A stretch of DNA of 64,000 nucleotides from Myxococcales bacterium (lineage in GTDB: Bacteria > Myxococcota_A > UBA796 > GCA-2862545): the NCBI GenBank assembly GCA_019634415.1, contig JAHQVJ010000128.1, forward strand, positions 1-64,000, given 5' to 3'. Both the position numbers and the translations under genes were made by a program. The notes beneath the pieces were generated by a model that did not search any database, was not told where the DNA came from, and saw nothing but the letters and a program-made list of their open reading frames with translations. Shown piece by piece: positions 8,913 to 17,300 of this stretch. Within the stretch, counting starts at the first letter, position 1, and each line of letters opens with the position of its first letter.

Positions 8913-9983
8913 ATGAAGCTGCCCGTGATGCCTCCCGTTCAGCCCATGCTGGGCACCTTGGCGGATCAGGTGCCCGAAGGCGAGGGATGGTGGTTCGAGC
9001 CCAAGTGGGACGGCTTTCGCATCCTCGCCTTCCGCGACGGCTCGGAGCTGCTGCTCCGATCCCGAGACGACAAGCCGTTGCTCCGCTACTTCCCGGAGCT
9101 CGAGGCCCCCTTGAAGGCGGCCCTGCCGGATCGCTGTGTGGTGGACGGCGAGGTGGTGATCGTCTCCGACGGGCAGCTGCAGTTCGAGTCGCTGCAGATG
9201 CGGCTACACCCAGCCAAGAGCCGCATCGATCTGCTGGCTTCCCAGATCCCGGCGGCGGTGGTGCTGTGGGACGTGCTGGCGCTGGGCGACGACGACCTGC
9301 GAGCGGCCACGCTGCAGCAACGTCGGGCGATGCTCGAGGCCGAGGTCACGGCGAACGCGCGGGTGCGGTTGTCGCCGGGCACCACCGACTCCGACACGGC
9401 GCGGGACTGGTTCGCCCGGTTCGAGGGGGCCGGCTTCGACGGGGTGATGGCCAAGCGGCTCGAGGGCACCTACGACGCGGGCAAGCGCAGCCTGGTGAAG
9501 GTCAAGCACGTGCGCACGCTCGACTGTGCGGTGGCGGGCTTTCGCTGGCACAAGCACGGGAAGGGCACGGAGGTGGGCTCCCTGGTGCTGGCGCTGTTCA
9601 ACGACGAGGGGCAGCTGCATCCCATCGGTGTCTGCAGCAGCTTCCGCAAGGCACGTCGTGTGGAGCTGGTGGAGGAGCTCGCGCCGCTGCGCGAGGGCGC
9701 CACGGAGGATCATCCGTGGGCTGCGTGGGGGGCGGGGCAGGAGCACCGTCCGGAGGTGAAGAGCCGCTGGGCGGGGGGGCGCTCGCTGGCCTGGGAGCCG
9801 CTGCGCTTGGAGCGGGTGGCGGAGGTGCGCACCACTCAGCACTCGGGCCGCCGGCTGCGGCACCCGGCGAAGTTCCTGCGCTGGCGGACCGACAAGACGC
9901 CGGAGGACTGCACCATGGAGCAGCTCGAGGTGGTGGCCGCCGCCGAGCTGGCGGAGCTCTTCGCCGCCGATGCGGAGGAGTGA
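8913..9983 (+). CDS. ATP-dependent DNA ligase (LigD-ligase/LigC type)
   Basis: Predicted 356-aa ATP-dependent DNA ligase of the nonhomologous end-joining type. The adenylation motif 'EPKWDGFRI' puts the nucleotidyl lysine near residue 31. Motif III-like 'VDGEVVI', motif IV-like 'GFDGVMAKRLEG' and motif V 'VKVKHVRTLDCAVAGF' follow in order, then an OB-fold domain ('GSLVLALFNDEGQLHPIGV'). It lacks polymerase and phosphoesterase domains, so it is a free-standing ligase. The partner polymerase lies on the other strand at 20302-21540; no Ku gene is in the window. The ATG at 8913 is chosen because homology starts at once; GGAGG sits at 8900-8904. Confidence 0.92.
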   Translation: MKLPVMPPVQPMLGTLADQVPEGEGWWFEPKWDGFRILAFRDGSELLLRSRDDKPLLRYFPELEAPLKAALPDRCVVDGEVVIVSDGQLQFESLQMRLHPAKSRIDLLASQIPAAVVLWDVLALGDDDLRAATLQQRRAMLEAEVTANARVRLSPGTTDSDTARDWFARFEGAGFDGVMAKRLEGTYDAGKRSLVKVKHVRTLDCAVAGFRWHKHGKGTEVGSLVLALFNDEGQLHPIGVCSSFRKARRVELVEELAPLREGATEDHPWAAWGAGQEHRPEVKSRWAGGRSLAWEPLRLERVAEVRTTQHSGRRLRHPAKFLRWRTDKTPEDCTMEQLEVVAAAELAELFAADAEE

Positions 9984-10015
9984 TCCGCTCCGAGCTAATC
10001 AGTGCAGGGCCGCCT

Positions 10016-10612
10016 TCACGTCGGGCGCAGCCGCGGTGAGTCGGCCGACAGCTGCACGCCGCGGAACAGGTCGTCGACCTGGATCGACACCCCTGGTGGG
10101 TCGAGCTGGATCTCCTCTCCTGGACCATGATCACTGTAGGTCCAGGTGCCGTCTTCGCCGCGTCGGAAGTGCTCCACCCGAACGCTCCACTGGGAGACCA
10201 GCAGATAGTGTTGCAGCGAGGGCAGCAGCTGGTAGTCCTGCCACTTCGAGCCCCTGTCGTCCGCTTCGGTCGACTTCGACAACACCTCCACCACCACGAC
10301 GGGGTTCGTGACGGTCTCGGAGTCCTCGGGATCGGTCTCGACGGGGCCGCAGACCACGCTGCCGTCCGGATAGTACGCACGACCCGTCGCGAGGACGCGC
10401 AGGCGCAGGTCCGAGCTGTACACACGGCAGGTCGACCCGATCGTCGCGTTGCGGAGGCACCAGACGGCGGAGCCGATCAGCTCTGCATGTGCGCGGCTGC
10501 CGCCTGCCATCGCCACAGCCCAGCCGTCCACGAACTCGTGGCGTCTGTCCGCGGCGCGATCCAGAGACAGGTACTCGGCGAAGGTGAGTCGTTGAGGCGC
10601 AGCTTGTTCCAT
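10016..10612 (-). CDS. Uma2 family endonuclease (DUF820)
   Basis: Predicted 198-aa PD-(D/E)XK-fold protein. The family hallmarks are seen: 'LTFAEYLSLDRAADRRHEFV' at the N-terminus with the E of 'HEFVDG', the Asp in 'YYPDGSVVCGP', and 'NPVVVVEVLSKSTEADDRGS' (ExxSxST with the catalytic Glu) followed by 'KWQDYQLLPSLQHYLLV'. Length matches the family. Uma2 proteins are abundant in cyanobacteria and Myxococcota; their biological role is not established. The ATG at 10612 is divergent from the NmrA-type gene, with a 113-bp shared region. Confidence 0.9.
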   Translation of the reverse strand: MEQAAPQRLTFAEYLSLDRAADRRHEFVDGWAVAMAGGSRAHAELIGSAVWCLRNATIGSTCRVYSSDLRLRVLATGRAYYPDGSVVCGPVETDPEDSETVTNPVVVVEVLSKSTEADDRGSKWQDYQLLPSLQHYLLVSQWSVRVEHFRRGEDGTWTYSDHGPGEEIQLDPPGVSIQVDDLFRGVQLSADSPRLRPT

Positions 10613-10638
10613 GCCTCCACCCTATCCTGTCGGGCGGT

Positions 10639-10656
10639 TGTCCCGAAGGTGGGACA
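10639..10656. promoter_or_regulatory. Inverted repeat in the Uma2/NmrA intergenic region
   Basis: Arms TGTCCC (10639-10644) and GGGACA (10651-10656) with a 6-bp spacer, extendable outward with one mismatch. It lies 27 bp upstream of the Uma2 start and 70 bp upstream of the NmrA start. A second small hairpin, ACCTCG/CGAGGT with a 4-base loop, is at 10684-10699 in the NmrA leader. They could be an operator and a leader stem, but no cognate regulator is adjacent. Confidence 0.35.
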
Positions 10657-10725
10657 CCCCGTCCCCGTCTCGCGCCTGCCGCCACCTCGTCGTCGAGGTC
10701 ATGAGGAGATCATCAGGAGGTTCCC

Positions 10726-11607
10726 ATGAGCAAGCGGACCGTGCTCGTCACTGGCGCCACCGGCAACCAGGGTGGGGCCGTCGCCGACGCGCTGTTGTCC
10801 CGAGGACACGCGGTGAAGGCCTTTGTTCGCAACCCCGAGTCCGCGAAGGCCGTGGCCCTCGCCGAGCGAGGGGCCCAGCTCGTGAAGGGCGACTTCGATC
10901 ACGGGGACACCGTGGCCGCGGCCGCAGCGGGCGTGGACGCGGCCTTCGTGGTCACGAGCCCCTTCGCGCCAGGTGTGGGGCTCGAGGGCGAGGTGCGACA
11001 GGGCAGGGTGGTGGTGGATGCGCTGGTGCAGGCCCAGGTGCCCCACGTGGTCTACTCCTCGGTGAGCGATGCCGATCGAGGCACCGGCATCGGTCACTTC
11101 GAGTCCAAGATGGACGCGGAGCGCCGCCTGGCGGAGTCGGGGCTGGCTGTGACCATCACAGCGCCCGTGTTCTTCTCCGACAACCTGCTGATGCCATGGC
11201 TGCTGCCGGGACTGAAGCAAGGCGTGATGCGCCACGCCTTGCCGCCAGAACGCGTGCTCCAGGTGGTGTCGGTGGCGGAGATCGGTCGGTTCAACGCTGC
11301 CGTGATCGCGCGCGGAGCCGAGCTCGCGGGTAGGCGCATCGACTACGCGTCGGACGAGCTGTCGTCGGTGGCGATGGCCCAGGCGATCGCCGAGGCCTCG
11401 GGGCGTCCCCTGCGGTTCGAGCCGCAGCCCATCGAGCAGCTCCAGTCCGCGATGGCGGAGATGGCGGACATGTACCGCTGGTTCGACCAGGTGGGCTACA
11501 GCGCCGACGTGGCGGGGCTGCGAGAGGAGTTCCCGGAGGTCGGCTGGCAGACGTTCGCGCAGTGGGCGCACGATCGGCCGTGGTCCACGCTGATGGCGGG
11601 TGCCTGA
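10726..11607 (+). CDS. NmrA-family NAD(P)-binding protein
   Basis: Predicted 293-aa atypical short-chain dehydrogenase of the NmrA/HSCARG type. The cofactor loop 'VLVTGATGNQGGAVADAL' (GxxGxxG) opens the protein, with 'VRNPESAKA' after strand 2 and 'VYSSVSDADRGTGIGHFESK' at the usual position for this family. The catalytic Tyr-Lys pair of classical SDRs is absent, as in redox-sensing NmrA proteins, although the 'HFESK' lysine is retained. The C-terminal half holds the substrate/regulatory lobe. GGAGG at 10714-10718 supports the ATG at 10726. Role may be quinone reduction or redox sensing; not resolvable here. Confidence 0.88.
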   Translation: MSKRTVLVTGATGNQGGAVADALLSRGHAVKAFVRNPESAKAVALAERGAQLVKGDFDHGDTVAAAAAGVDAAFVVTSPFAPGVGLEGEVRQGRVVVDALVQAQVPHVVYSSVSDADRGTGIGHFESKMDAERRLAESGLAVTITAPVFFSDNLLMPWLLPGLKQGVMRHALPPERVLQVVSVAEIGRFNAAVIARGAELAGRRIDYASDELSSVAMAQAIAEASGRPLRFEPQPIEQLQSAMAEMADMYRWFDQVGYSADVAGLREEFPEVGWQTFAQWAHDRPWSTLMAGA

Positions 11608-11696
11608 GGGCGCACGACGCACGGCTTCTTCAACCGGCACTCGACCGTCACGTGACCGTTGCCAGGCCTGTCTAGGTTGCCAGCACGGAGGTCGCT

Positions 11697-12986
11697 GTGG
11701 CCCGTGTGAGGCAGATTCTGGGTATCGCCGCCTTCGGCTACCTCTTCTTCCTGGCCATCGATCTGCTCGGCACCGGCATGAAGAGCAGCTTCAAGGAGCC
11801 CATCAAGCACTTCCTGGAAGTCAACGCCGCCTCCTTCAACGAGCTCGTCTCCTTCGTCATCGGCATCCTCGGTACGGCCCTCATCCAGTCGTCCAGCTCG
11901 GTGACCTCGATGTCCGTGGTGCTCGTCCAGGAAGGCATCATGCCCATCGTCATCGCCGCCGGGGTCGTCCACGGGGCGAACCTCGGCACCTCGGTGACGT
12001 CCAGCTTCGTGGCCTTCGCCACCGCTGCCAAGAAGCTCACCGGCAACCCGATGCGCGACGTGTACGACCTGTTGTTCGCGCCGCGCGGACCCGGCTTTCG
12101 CGACGCCGTGGGCACAGCCGTCGTGCACGACATGTTCAACATCATCATGATCACGGCCATCCTGCTGCTCTTGGAGCTGCCCTTCGGCTTGATCCTGTCG
12201 TCGAGCGAGTGGATGGCGGGTCAGCTCGCCGGCATGACCACCTCCTACGACTGGATCCGCGACGTGATCGCCTGGGTGAGCCCCGGCACCTACACGGGCC
12301 CCATCGCCGATGGCCTCATCGACGCGAGCGTGCCTGGCTGGGTGCTGGCGCTGCTCGGCGTGCCGCTCCTGTTCGCCTCGCTGCGAGGTTTCGCGGGTCG
12401 GATGAGCGCCTTCGTGATGTCTGGCGTGAAGACAGAGGACCCCAAGGACATCGGGCGCCTGCTCCTCGGGAGCAACCGCTACAGCACGTTCGTGCGCGGT
12501 CTCGTCCTGACCATCCTGGTGCAGTCCAGCTCGGCCACCACCTCGATGGTGGTTCCCCTCGCAGCGCTCGGCTTCTTCGACGTGCGCAAGGTCTTCCCGT
12601 TCATCCTGGGCGCCAACGTGGGGACCACCACCACGGCGCTGCTGGCGGCCACGGGCAAGCTCGGTCAGGAGGGCTTCCACGACGGCATGACCATCGCGCT
12701 GTGTCACCTCTTCCTGAACCTGCTCGCCGTGGCCATCGTGTGGGTGGTGCCAGGTCTGCAGGGCAGCATCATCGGGGCTGCGAGCTGGCTCGCCGATCAG
12801 TCCGCTCGCGTCCCCGCCGCCCTGCTCGGCTACCTGGTGGTGCTCGTCGTGGTGACGCCAGCGGTGGTGTACGTGTTCCCGCTGCCCGCTGCGGCCGCCT
12901 TCATGGCGTGCTGCACGGTGCTCCTGCTGGTGGCTCCGCACCGATACCTGCGCCGTCACCCCGAGACGCCGACAGCCGGCGCGTAG
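11697..12986 (+). CDS. Na+/phosphate cotransporter family protein
   Basis: Predicted 429-aa inner-membrane transporter of the NptA/PNaS family. Both inverted-repeat signature motifs are present: 'ALIQSSSSVTSMSVVLVQ' (about residue 62) and 'ILVQSSSATTSMVVPLAALG' (about residue 277). Each is followed by a 'GANLGTS' / 'GANVGTTTTA' loop. About nine hydrophobic segments are visible. It lacks the C-terminal PhoU-like domain found in many bacterial homologues. The start is GTG at 11697 with GGAGG at 11687-11691. A strong hairpin begins directly after the stop codon. It probably mediates sodium-coupled phosphate movement. Confidence 0.9.
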   Translation: MARVRQILGIAAFGYLFFLAIDLLGTGMKSSFKEPIKHFLEVNAASFNELVSFVIGILGTALIQSSSSVTSMSVVLVQEGIMPIVIAAGVVHGANLGTSVTSSFVAFATAAKKLTGNPMRDVYDLLFAPRGPGFRDAVGTAVVHDMFNIIMITAILLLLELPFGLILSSSEWMAGQLAGMTTSYDWIRDVIAWVSPGTYTGPIADGLIDASVPGWVLALLGVPLLFASLRGFAGRMSAFVMSGVKTEDPKDIGRLLLGSNRYSTFVRGLVLTILVQSSSATTSMVVPLAALGFFDVRKVFPFILGANVGTTTTALLAATGKLGQEGFHDGMTIALCHLFLNLLAVAIVWVVPGLQGSIIGAASWLADQSARVPAALLGYLVVLVVVTPAVVYVFPLPAAAAFMACCTVLLLVAPHRYLRRHPETPTAGA

Positions 12987-13024
12987 CTACAGCGCCAATC
13001 GACGAAGTTGATTGGATGCTGTAG
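12987..13024 (+). terminator. Hairpin directly after the Na/Pi transporter gene
   Basis: CTACAGC (12987-12993) pairs with GCTGTAG (13018-13024), and CCAATC (12995-13000) pairs with GATTGG (13010-13015), with a one-base/two-base internal bulge. The inner GAC/GTT can extend the stem to a GAA loop. The stem starts at the base after the stop codon. There is no U-tract, so it may stop transcription in a Rho-assisted way or protect the 3' end. Confidence 0.6.
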
Positions 13025-13036
13025 TGAGCGACAGAC

Positions 13037-13107
13037 CCGTAGGGCTCGATGTGCGCGACGCCCCATTCAATCGTTCGGCCGCCATGTTCCTACGGCGCGC
13101 ACATCGA
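13037..13107. repeat. Crossed inverted repeats in an intergenic region
   Basis: Two perfect complementary pairs are interleaved: CCGTAGG (13037-13043) with CCTACGG (13089-13095), and TCGATGTGCGCG (13046-13057) with CGCGCACATCGA (13096-13107). The order A-B-A'-B' is that of a pseudoknot or of two mutually exclusive hairpins, not a simple stem. No open reading frame of interest covers it. The region lies between the transporter hairpin and the end of the universal stress protein gene. Confidence 0.6.
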
Positions 13108-13151
13108 TTATGTCCCGGAGGGTCAGAGCGACCAACGGAAGGACAGCGCGG

Positions 13152-13601
13152 TCAACTCCGTTGAGCGCAGCTGTAGCGTGGGAGCAGGAGCACGACGCCT
13201 GGCCAGGCCACGGCCACTCGCTGGGCTATCACCCCATGGGTGTGTCGCTCGGCGCCTTTTAGTGGCCGATGCCCCAACACCACGGCGTCGTAGCCGTCCA
13301 CCCGCGCCAGGATCTCGGGCACGGGCTCGCCCTGCACGCACAGTGCCTGTCCGCGACACTCCACGGCAAGCTGATCCAGCAGCGCGTGCAGCTCGCGGCC
13401 CATGCGCTCGTGGAAGAACACGTGGTGCTCCGCCACCCGCTGGCGGATCTCGGCGTCCAAGACGAAGGGCTGCTCGGCAGGCACGTCGTTGACGTACAGG
13501 AGGTCTGCTCGGCCCTTTCGAGGCTCGATCCAGCGACCTGCGGCGCGCACGAAGTCCGCAGCGTCGTCGTCGGTGAGGTCCACGGCCACCAGCAGCCGCA
13601 T
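13152..13601 (-). CDS. Universal stress protein family (UspA-like)
   Basis: Predicted 149-aa cytoplasmic protein with the UspA fold: N-terminal strand 'RLLVAVDLTDDDAADFVRAA', a middle strand 'RADLLYVNDVP', and the C-terminal 'YDAVVLGHRPLKG' resembling the family's G-x2-G-x9-G(S/T) nucleotide loop in reduced form. The canonical ATP-loop glycines are mostly missing, so nucleotide binding is doubtful. It is divergent from the large lipoprotein gene at 13677 across 75 bp. Length is normal. Role is probably in stress or energy limitation, as for the family. Confidence 0.75.
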   Translation of the reverse strand: MRLLVAVDLTDDDAADFVRAAGRWIEPRKGRADLLYVNDVPAEQPFVLDAEIRQRVAEHHVFFHERMGRELHALLDQLAVECRGQALCVQGEPVPEILARVDGYDAVVLGHRPLKGAERHTHGVIAQRVAVAWPGVVLLLPRYSCAQRS

Positions 13602-13676
13602 GTTTCCTCCGCTGCCAAGCTGGGCCTACGCTACACTGCGCGACCCTGCCCCCCCAAACTCCGCCTCGAGAGCACG

Positions 13677-16600
13677 ATGTTCCAGCGTCTGTTCGTACTT
13701 CCCCTGTTTGCCTGTGTGGCTGTCGGATGTGTGGGTGACAAGGACACCCCCACCGAGACCACCGACCCCACCGCCGACGCGGATACCGACGCCGACGCCG
13801 ACGCCGACGCGGACTCCGACGCCGACACCGACAGCACGGCGGAGCTCGACGTCGATGGAGATGGTCTGACGGGGAGTCAAGAGGCCTCCCTCGGAACGGA
13901 TCCGATGGACGACGACAGCGACGACGACGGCTTGCTGGACGGAGCGGAGGTGAACACCCACGGCACCGATCCGCTGCGAGCCGACAGTGACGACGACGGG
14001 CTGCTCGACGGCGACGAGGTGGCGCTGGGGACCGATCCCCTCGAGCAGGACACCGATCTCGACGGGCTCGTGGACGGAGACGAGGTGGACGTGCACGGCA
14101 CCGACCCGGTGCTGATCGACACCGACGGGGGCGGGGCCGACGACGGTGCCGAGGTGGTCGAGGGCACCGATCCCCTCGACGCAGCCGACGATGCCTATGC
14201 CTTGGATGCGGACGGTGACGGTCTGTCCGATGGGGACGAGGCCGATCTGGGCACGGATCCGGCCAGCGCCGACAGCGACAACGACCTGCTGATCGACGGT
14301 GTGGAGGTGGACGTGCACGGCACCGATCCACTGCGCGCCGACACCGACGGCGACACCCTGCTCGACGGGCAGGAGGTGTTCTCCGTGGGCAGCGATCCCA
14401 CGCTGTTCGACACCGACGGGGGCGGGGCCGACGATGGCCTCGAGTGGGGCGCGGGCAGCGACGTGTCCGATCCCGAGGACGACCGAACGGTCCTCGATCG
14501 CGACGGGGATGGCCTGACGGACGCCGACGAAGAGGATCTGTACGGCACCGACCCTCTGCTGGCGGACACCGACGGCGACGGCTTGCGCGACGACGTCGAG
14601 CTGAACGTGTACGGCACGGATCCGTTGCTGTTCGACACCGACGGGGGCGGTCTCCCCGACGGCTACGAGATCGGCGCGGGTCTCGATCCCAGCGATGCGC
14701 TGGACGACGAGCCAGCCGATCTGCTGCTGTTCGACGAAGGGTTCGAGACGGGGGCGCTCGATGCCGCCATCTGGGCCTCGCAGAGCCAGGTGCTGTACGA
14801 CGCCACCACCGTGCGCACGGGCACCTATGCGCTCAACGTGCCGGCCTTCGGCTTGGCGGAGTCGGTGACCTTCGACACCACCCCCTGCACGCGCATCGCC
14901 TGGTCGATGGACGTGAAGCGAGGTCCCGTGCTGCCAGCGGTGGGGGCCGATCTGCTGCTGGAGTACAGCGACGGGACCAGCTGGTGGCTGCTGCACCGGG
15001 TGCCGGGAGGCACCGAGGACGTGGCCTTCGAGCGGATCGTCGGCACGCTGACCGACGCGCGGGCGATGCACGGGACCTTCGCCGTGCGGCTGCGCAACCA
15101 GGGCGCAGACCTCGACAACGACGACTACTACGTCGATGGGCTGTCCGTGGCCTGTGAGCCCGATCTTCAGGACGACGACGGCGACGGCGTGGCGAATCAC
15201 TTCGACTGTGATCCGGAGCCGGAGCACTACTTCGACTGTGGGCAGTGCGTGGACGGGGACGGCGACGGCTACGGGGCCCTGTGCGATCTGGGGCCCGACT
15301 GCGACGACGCGGACGCGCTGCGGTCTCCGGGTGTGGTCGACAAGCTGGGCGACGGAGACGACCTCGACTGCAGTGGGCTCGACGGGCCGGGTCAGGCCAC
15401 GGGCTTCGAGGGGGCCGCCCTCGAGCCGCCTCTGCGCAAGATCTCGGGCAACGCCGCCTTCGACGACACCACGGTGCGGACGGGTGCGGTGTCGCTGGCG
15501 CTCGGCGGCGGAGCCGTGGTGGACGGGCTGCCCCTGGACGGGTCGCTGTGCGCCACTGGCGTCGAGGTGCTGTACTACGCCAAGCGAGGGCCCGAGGCTC
15601 CGCCCAGCGATGCGTTCCTCGTGTTCGAGGTCTTCAATGGCGAGGACTGGATCGAGGTGGAGCGCCACAGCGGCGACGGGACCACCGATGCGGACTTCGG
15701 GTTGGTGGTGCACGTGCTCGACGAGCCCTGGGTGGCGGCCGGTCCGGTGCCCTGGCGCCTGCGTGAGCAGGGGGGCAGCCGCGGCGGGGCCCGCTTCTAC
15801 GTGGACGACCTCATGGTGCAGTGCGCCCCCACCGACGCCGACGGGGACGGCTTCACGGTCTCGGTGGACTGCGACGACGCCGACGCCGCCCACTGGTTCG
15901 ACTGCGGCCTGTGCATCGACGCCGACGGGGACGACCACGGGGTCGACTGCGATCTCGGCGAGGACTGCGACGACGCCGACGCCGCGCGCTTCTACGGCAA
16001 CGCCGATCCCTACGGCGACGGCGTCGACGGCGACTGCAGCGGCCTGGACGGTCCCAGCTTCGACGACGCCTTCGAGTCGGGGGCGCTCGACGTGGACCTG
16101 TGGCCGACCGTGGTGGGCAACGTGGGCGTCACCACGCTCTACGCCGCCGACGGCAGCTACAGCCTCGGGATCGACGGCGGCGGCGAGGTCACCACCGCGG
16201 TGGTGGACACCACCGTCTGCACCGAGGTGCTCTGGTTCTTCGAGGGCAAGCGCGGCGCCTCCGCGCCCGAGGTGGGGGACGACCTCGAGGTGCAGTACTT
16301 CGACGGCGTCGACTGGGTGGTGGCCGATACCTGGGAGGGGACCGGCGCCACCGACGCCGTCTTCGTGCCGCGCTGGGGCACCATCACCGATCCCGGCGCC
16401 CTCGGACCCCACTTCCAGCTGCGCCTCGTGCACACCCAGCTCACCGCGGGCGACGACTTCTACGTCGACGGACTCGTGATCTCGTGCACGGAGCCCGACA
16501 CCGACTCCGACGGGGTGGTGGAGTTCCTGGACTGCGACGAGGGCGATCCGGCCCACTGGTTCGACTGCGGCGTGTGCGCCGACGGCGACGGCGACGGCTA

Positions 16601-17300
16601 CGGGCAGGACTGCGACTGGGGGGCCGACTGCTCCGACGCCGACGTCACCGTGCATCCCGGGGCCTCCGACGCCGTGGGCGACCTGCTCGACGACGACTGC
16701 AGCGGCATCGACGGACCCGGCGTGTTCGACGACCTGGACGCGGGCTCGGCGGGTGCCGGGATCCCCTCGCTCGTGGGCGACACACAGCTGTCGAGTACCT
16801 ACGCGTCGAGCCCCTGGTCGCTGTATCTGGGAGGTGGAGGCGGTGAGGCTCGGCTGTCGGCGCTGCCCCTCGATGGCTGCCCGCAGCTCGCCTGGGAGCT
16901 GGCGGTGTTGCGCGGCTCGGTGAATGCACCCGAGGCCACCGATACGCTCGCGCTACAGGTGCACGACCCGCGAGGTTGGCACGTGGTGTGGAGCCTGGCG
17001 GGCACGGGCTCTCAGGAGTCGGCGTTCACGCGCTACACCGGTGTGAGCGACGATCCGGATCTGCTGCGCACCGCCCTGAACCTGCGGCTGCAGTCCACCG
17101 GCAACGGCGCGGGCTTCGACGACTTCTTGGTGGACGACCTGGCGGTGGGCTGCGACGACGACGAGGACGGCCTGGCGACGCCCGCTGAGCTGGCGCTGTA
17201 CGGCTCCGATCCCGACCTGGCCGACACCGACGCCGACGGCGTGGACGACGGTGACGAGGTGAGTGCCGGCACCGATCCGCTGGATGCAACGAGCTTCTAG
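13677..17300 (+). CDS. Giant modular lipoprotein with TSP3 and MopE-like calcium-binding repeats
   Basis: Predicted 1207-aa surface lipoprotein. The signal peptide ends in a lipobox-like 'CVAVGC' (Cys 19). A low-complexity Asp/Ala/Thr linker encoded by a GACGCC-type repeat follows. Then come 12 TSP3-like units of the form DxDxDGLxDGxExxxGTDP (residues about 62-345), in which a DTDGGG variant closes groups at units 5, 9 and 12. After that four copies of a domain of about 140 residues (near 349-492, 575-717, 794-937, 1016-1157) alternate with three MopE-like Cys/Asp segments ('DCDDADA', 'FDCGQCVDGDGDGYG', 'DCSGLDGPG'). Two further TSP3 units end the protein. Each 140-residue domain has a conserved Cys pair, an 'RG' turn and a final DD-x-(Y/F)-x-VDxL strand, suggesting a beta-sandwich adhesin. 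It is probably calcium-rigidified and exposed on the surface (inference). Confidence 0.8.
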   Translation: MFQRLFVLPLFACVAVGCVGDKDTPTETTDPTADADTDADADADADSDADTDSTAELDVDGDGLTGSQEASLGTDPMDDDSDDDGLLDGAEVNTHGTDPLRADSDDDGLLDGDEVALGTDPLEQDTDLDGLVDGDEVDVHGTDPVLIDTDGGGADDGAEVVEGTDPLDAADDAYALDADGDGLSDGDEADLGTDPASADSDNDLLIDGVEVDVHGTDPLRADTDGDTLLDGQEVFSVGSDPTLFDTDGGGADDGLEWGAGSDVSDPEDDRTVLDRDGDGLTDADEEDLYGTDPLLADTDGDGLRDDVELNVYGTDPLLFDTDGGGLPDGYEIGAGLDPSDALDDEPADLLLFDEGFETGALDAAIWASQSQVLYDATTVRTGTYALNVPAFGLAESVTFDTTPCTRIAWSMDVKRGPVLPAVGADLLLEYSDGTSWWLLHRVPGGTEDVAFERIVGTLTDARAMHGTFAVRLRNQGADLDNDDYYVDGLSVACEPDLQDDDGDGVANHFDCDPEPEHYFDCGQCVDGDGDGYGALCDLGPDCDDADALRSPGVVDKLGDGDDLDCSGLDGPGQATGFEGAALEPPLRKISGNAAFDDTTVRTGAVSLALGGGAVVDGLPLDGSLCATGVEVLYYAKRGPEAPPSDAFLVFEVFNGEDWIEVERHSGDGTTDADFGLVVHVLDEPWVAAGPVPWRLREQGGSRGGARFYVDDLMVQCAPTDADGDGFTVSVDCDDADAAHWFDCGLCIDADGDDHGVDCDLGEDCDDADAARFYGNADPYGDGVDGDCSGLDGPSFDDAFESGALDVDLWPTVVGNVGVTTLYAADGSYSLGIDGGGEVTTAVVDTTVCTEVLWFFEGKRGASAPEVGDDLEVQYFDGVDWVVADTWEGTGATDAVFVPRWGTITDPGALGPHFQLRLVHTQLTAGDDFYVDGLVISCTEPDTDSDGVVEFLDCDEGDPAHWFDCGVCADGDGDGYGQDCDWGADCSDADVTVHPGASDAVGDLLDDDCSGIDGPGVFDDLDAGSAGAGIPSLVGDTQLSSTYASSPWSLYLGGGGGEARLSALPLDGCPQLAWELAVLRGSVNAPEATDTLALQVHDPRGWHVVWSLAGTGSQESAFTRYTGVSDDPDLLRTALNLRLQSTGNGAGFDDFLVDDLAVGCDDDEDGLATPAELALYGSDPDLADTDADGVDDGDEVSAGTDPLDATSF
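13775..13833 (+). repeat. GACGCC-type hexamer repeat encoding an Asp-Ala linker
   Basis: Imperfect tandem hexamers (GACGCC, GACGCG, GATACC, GACTCC, GACACC) encode the alternating Asp-Ala/Thr/Ser linker just after the lipobox of the giant lipoprotein. Such tracts can vary in length by slippage, which would change the tether length without shifting the frame because the unit is six bases. Confidence 0.75.

Noticed and set aside
13775..13833. Hexamer repeat tract considered as a CRISPR-like or regulatory repeat
   Set aside because: It is in frame, encodes an Asp/Ala linker, and lacks spacers.
13626..16655. 1009-codon open frame on the minus strand opposite the giant lipoprotein gene
   Set aside because: It mirrors the Asp-rich GAC/GAT codons as Val/Ile/Gly runs, has no domain or signal, and arises from codon bias on the coding strand.
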